Source of the DNA: Sympetrum striolatum
Taxonomy: Eukaryota > Arthropoda > Insecta > Odonata > Libellulidae
DNA length: 64,000 nt
Assembly: GCA_947579665.1 (NCBI GenBank)
Contig: OX388351.1
Location: forward strand, 59,466,939 to 59,530,938
Direction: 5' to 3'
Shown here: piece after piece, positions 63,386 through 64,000 of the stretch
Numbering within the stretch: position 1 is the stretch's first letter
Layout of the letters: the number at the start of each line of letters is the position of its first letter
Notes under the pieces: generated by a model
Told to the model about the DNA's origin: nothing
The model's input: the letters and a program-made list of their open reading frames with translations, nothing else
Database searches by the model: none
Translations under genes and position numbers: made by a program

Positions 63386-63512
63386 GGGCTCCCGGATAGT
63401 CATGTGGACAGCGCGTTTGCCTTTGGTGAAAGCGGTCCCGGGTTCGATTCCCGGTGGGAGCCAATGTGCGAAATGACCTTAGCTGTTGAAGCACTTTTAA
63501 CAATACTAATAC
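63386..63512 (+). repeat. SINE (CTCCC family), copy 3, nested in LINE B
   Basis: The tRNA-like head (63387-63462) has an acceptor stem of 7 bp plus one extra pair (GGCTCCCG with TGGGAGCC), an A-box-like TAGTCATGTGGACAGCG, the hairpin-like GTTTGCCTTTGGTGAAAGC and a perfect T-arm CCGGG-TTCGATT-CCCGG. The tail runs ACCTTAGCTGTTGAAGCACT to ACAATACTAATAC. The 13-bp TSD and the empty site in LINE A (15572-15584) define the insertion precisely. It is not a functional tRNA because the anticodon arm is abnormal. Confidence 0.9.
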
Positions 63513-63525
63513 TAACATAAAAAAA
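63513..63525. repeat. target-site duplication of the nested SINE (right)
   Basis: TAACATAAAAAAA, matching 63373-63385. Confidence 0.9.
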
Positions 63526-63874
63526 AACAAAATAGAAAAACAAGGAAAACATACTTGGATTTTCATCCATAAAGTACATTATGAGGAAGAATAAAAGAAT
63601 ATTATAAAAAACAGTATCAAAATAATGCATACAGTATGTACTAGTCAAAATTGTATATAACATAGACATTTAGGTAACTCTAACATAAGTTAGAAAAAAA
63701 GATAAATATAAGAAACAGATAGGAATTATTAGGTATAAAGACAGAGAATAATTACGTACAAAGACGAAGAAAGCATCTTATACGTTGAGAGGAAGAGCAG
63801 GAGCAAGAGCAAGCAATTCATTCATAGTAGAGAGGTTGCGCGAAGATTTTCGCAGATCCCTTCTTCGGAGGGAT

Positions 63875-64000
63875 ATAGTAGTAATAGTAGTAGTATTGTT
63901 AGAAGTGCTTCGACAGCTTAGGTCTTTTCACACATTGGCTCCCACCGGGAATCGAACCCGGGACCGCTTTCACCAAAAGCAAACGCACTGTCCACGTGAC
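63875..64000 (-). repeat. SINE (CTCCC family), copy 4, cut by the window edge
   Basis: On the minus strand it shows the A-box area, GTTTGCTTTTGGTGAAAGC, a perfect T-arm and GGGAGCC, then the tail ACCTAAGCTGTCGAAGCACT and ACAATACTACTACTATTACT. The 5' end lies beyond 64000. It is inverted relative to copy 3, about 400 bp away. Confidence 0.85.

Larger units (their letters stand above)
62985..63837 (-). mobile_element. LINE family A, copy B (3' UTR, interrupted by a SINE)
   Basis: Highly similar to the 3' UTR of copy A: the ATT-rich tail, then the stems TGTGGAT/ATCCACA and CCTAAG/CTTAGG around 63143-63187, and CACCC/GGGTG around 63197-63217. It lacks the reverse-transcriptase part, so it was truncated further on insertion. 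A SINE plus its duplicated target site (63386-63525) splits it. The right edge near 63837 is approximate. Confidence 0.8.

Noticed and set aside
63387..63462. Functional tRNA gene
   Set aside because: The acceptor and T arms are fine, but the anticodon arm is abnormal and three similar copies share the SINE tail and TSDs.

Overview
This window looks like nuclear DNA of an arthropod, most likely an insect. It is about 64 kb of AT-rich, mostly non-coding sequence with short CpG-rich islands, decayed non-LTR retrotransposons, tRNA-derived SINEs, and small terminal-inverted-repeat (TIR) elements. There is no operon structure, no gene-dense stretch and no long open frame; the longest is 174 codons and looks like chance. 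The species cannot be named from the sequence.

The only recognisable protein-coding remains are two fragments of the tail of LINE reverse transcriptases, both on the minus strand: an open one at 7097-7438 and one broken by two stops at 16022-16459. The second belongs to LINE family A. Family A has a full 3' end at 15230-16477 with a 10-bp target-site duplication (TSD), a second copy at 62985-63837, a diverged copy at about 43840-44200 and a scrap at 23393-23482. A SINE family with an 8-bp acceptor-like stem and a shared tail has four copies (41 kb, 47 kb, 63.4 kb and the right edge). The 63.4-kb copy lies inside LINE copy B with a perfect 13-bp TSD, and LINE copy A keeps the matching empty site.

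DNA-transposon remains are two complete hAT-type MITEs (42314-42611 and 52958-53286, each with an 8-bp TSD), a 633-bp foldback element with TA flanks (25224-25856), a pogo/Tigger-like end (12408) and a hAT-like end (34468). At 60467-61055 a 280-bp unit carrying a tRNA-like segment is duplicated exactly, around a perfect 28-bp palindrome.

CpG-rich islands occur at roughly 4, 9, 14, 33, 36, 37, 40.5, 43, 46.5, 51.5 and 62.6 kb. The largest (about 32340-34040) has a consensus splice donor at 33492 and is the best candidate for a promoter with an untranslated first exon. A smaller one has an ATG in good context followed by a donor at 37494. The rest may be enhancers or conserved non-coding DNA, perhaps in introns or flanks of large genes lying mostly outside the window.

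The most unusual signal is at 5841-5887. Three helices and a GUC triplet are arranged like a type-I hammerhead ribozyme, with two core G-to-A changes, inside a 40-bp inverted repeat. A second locus (58092-58118, minus) keeps the intact core letters but not the helices. This would fit decayed retroelement-borne hammerheads, but it is an inference.
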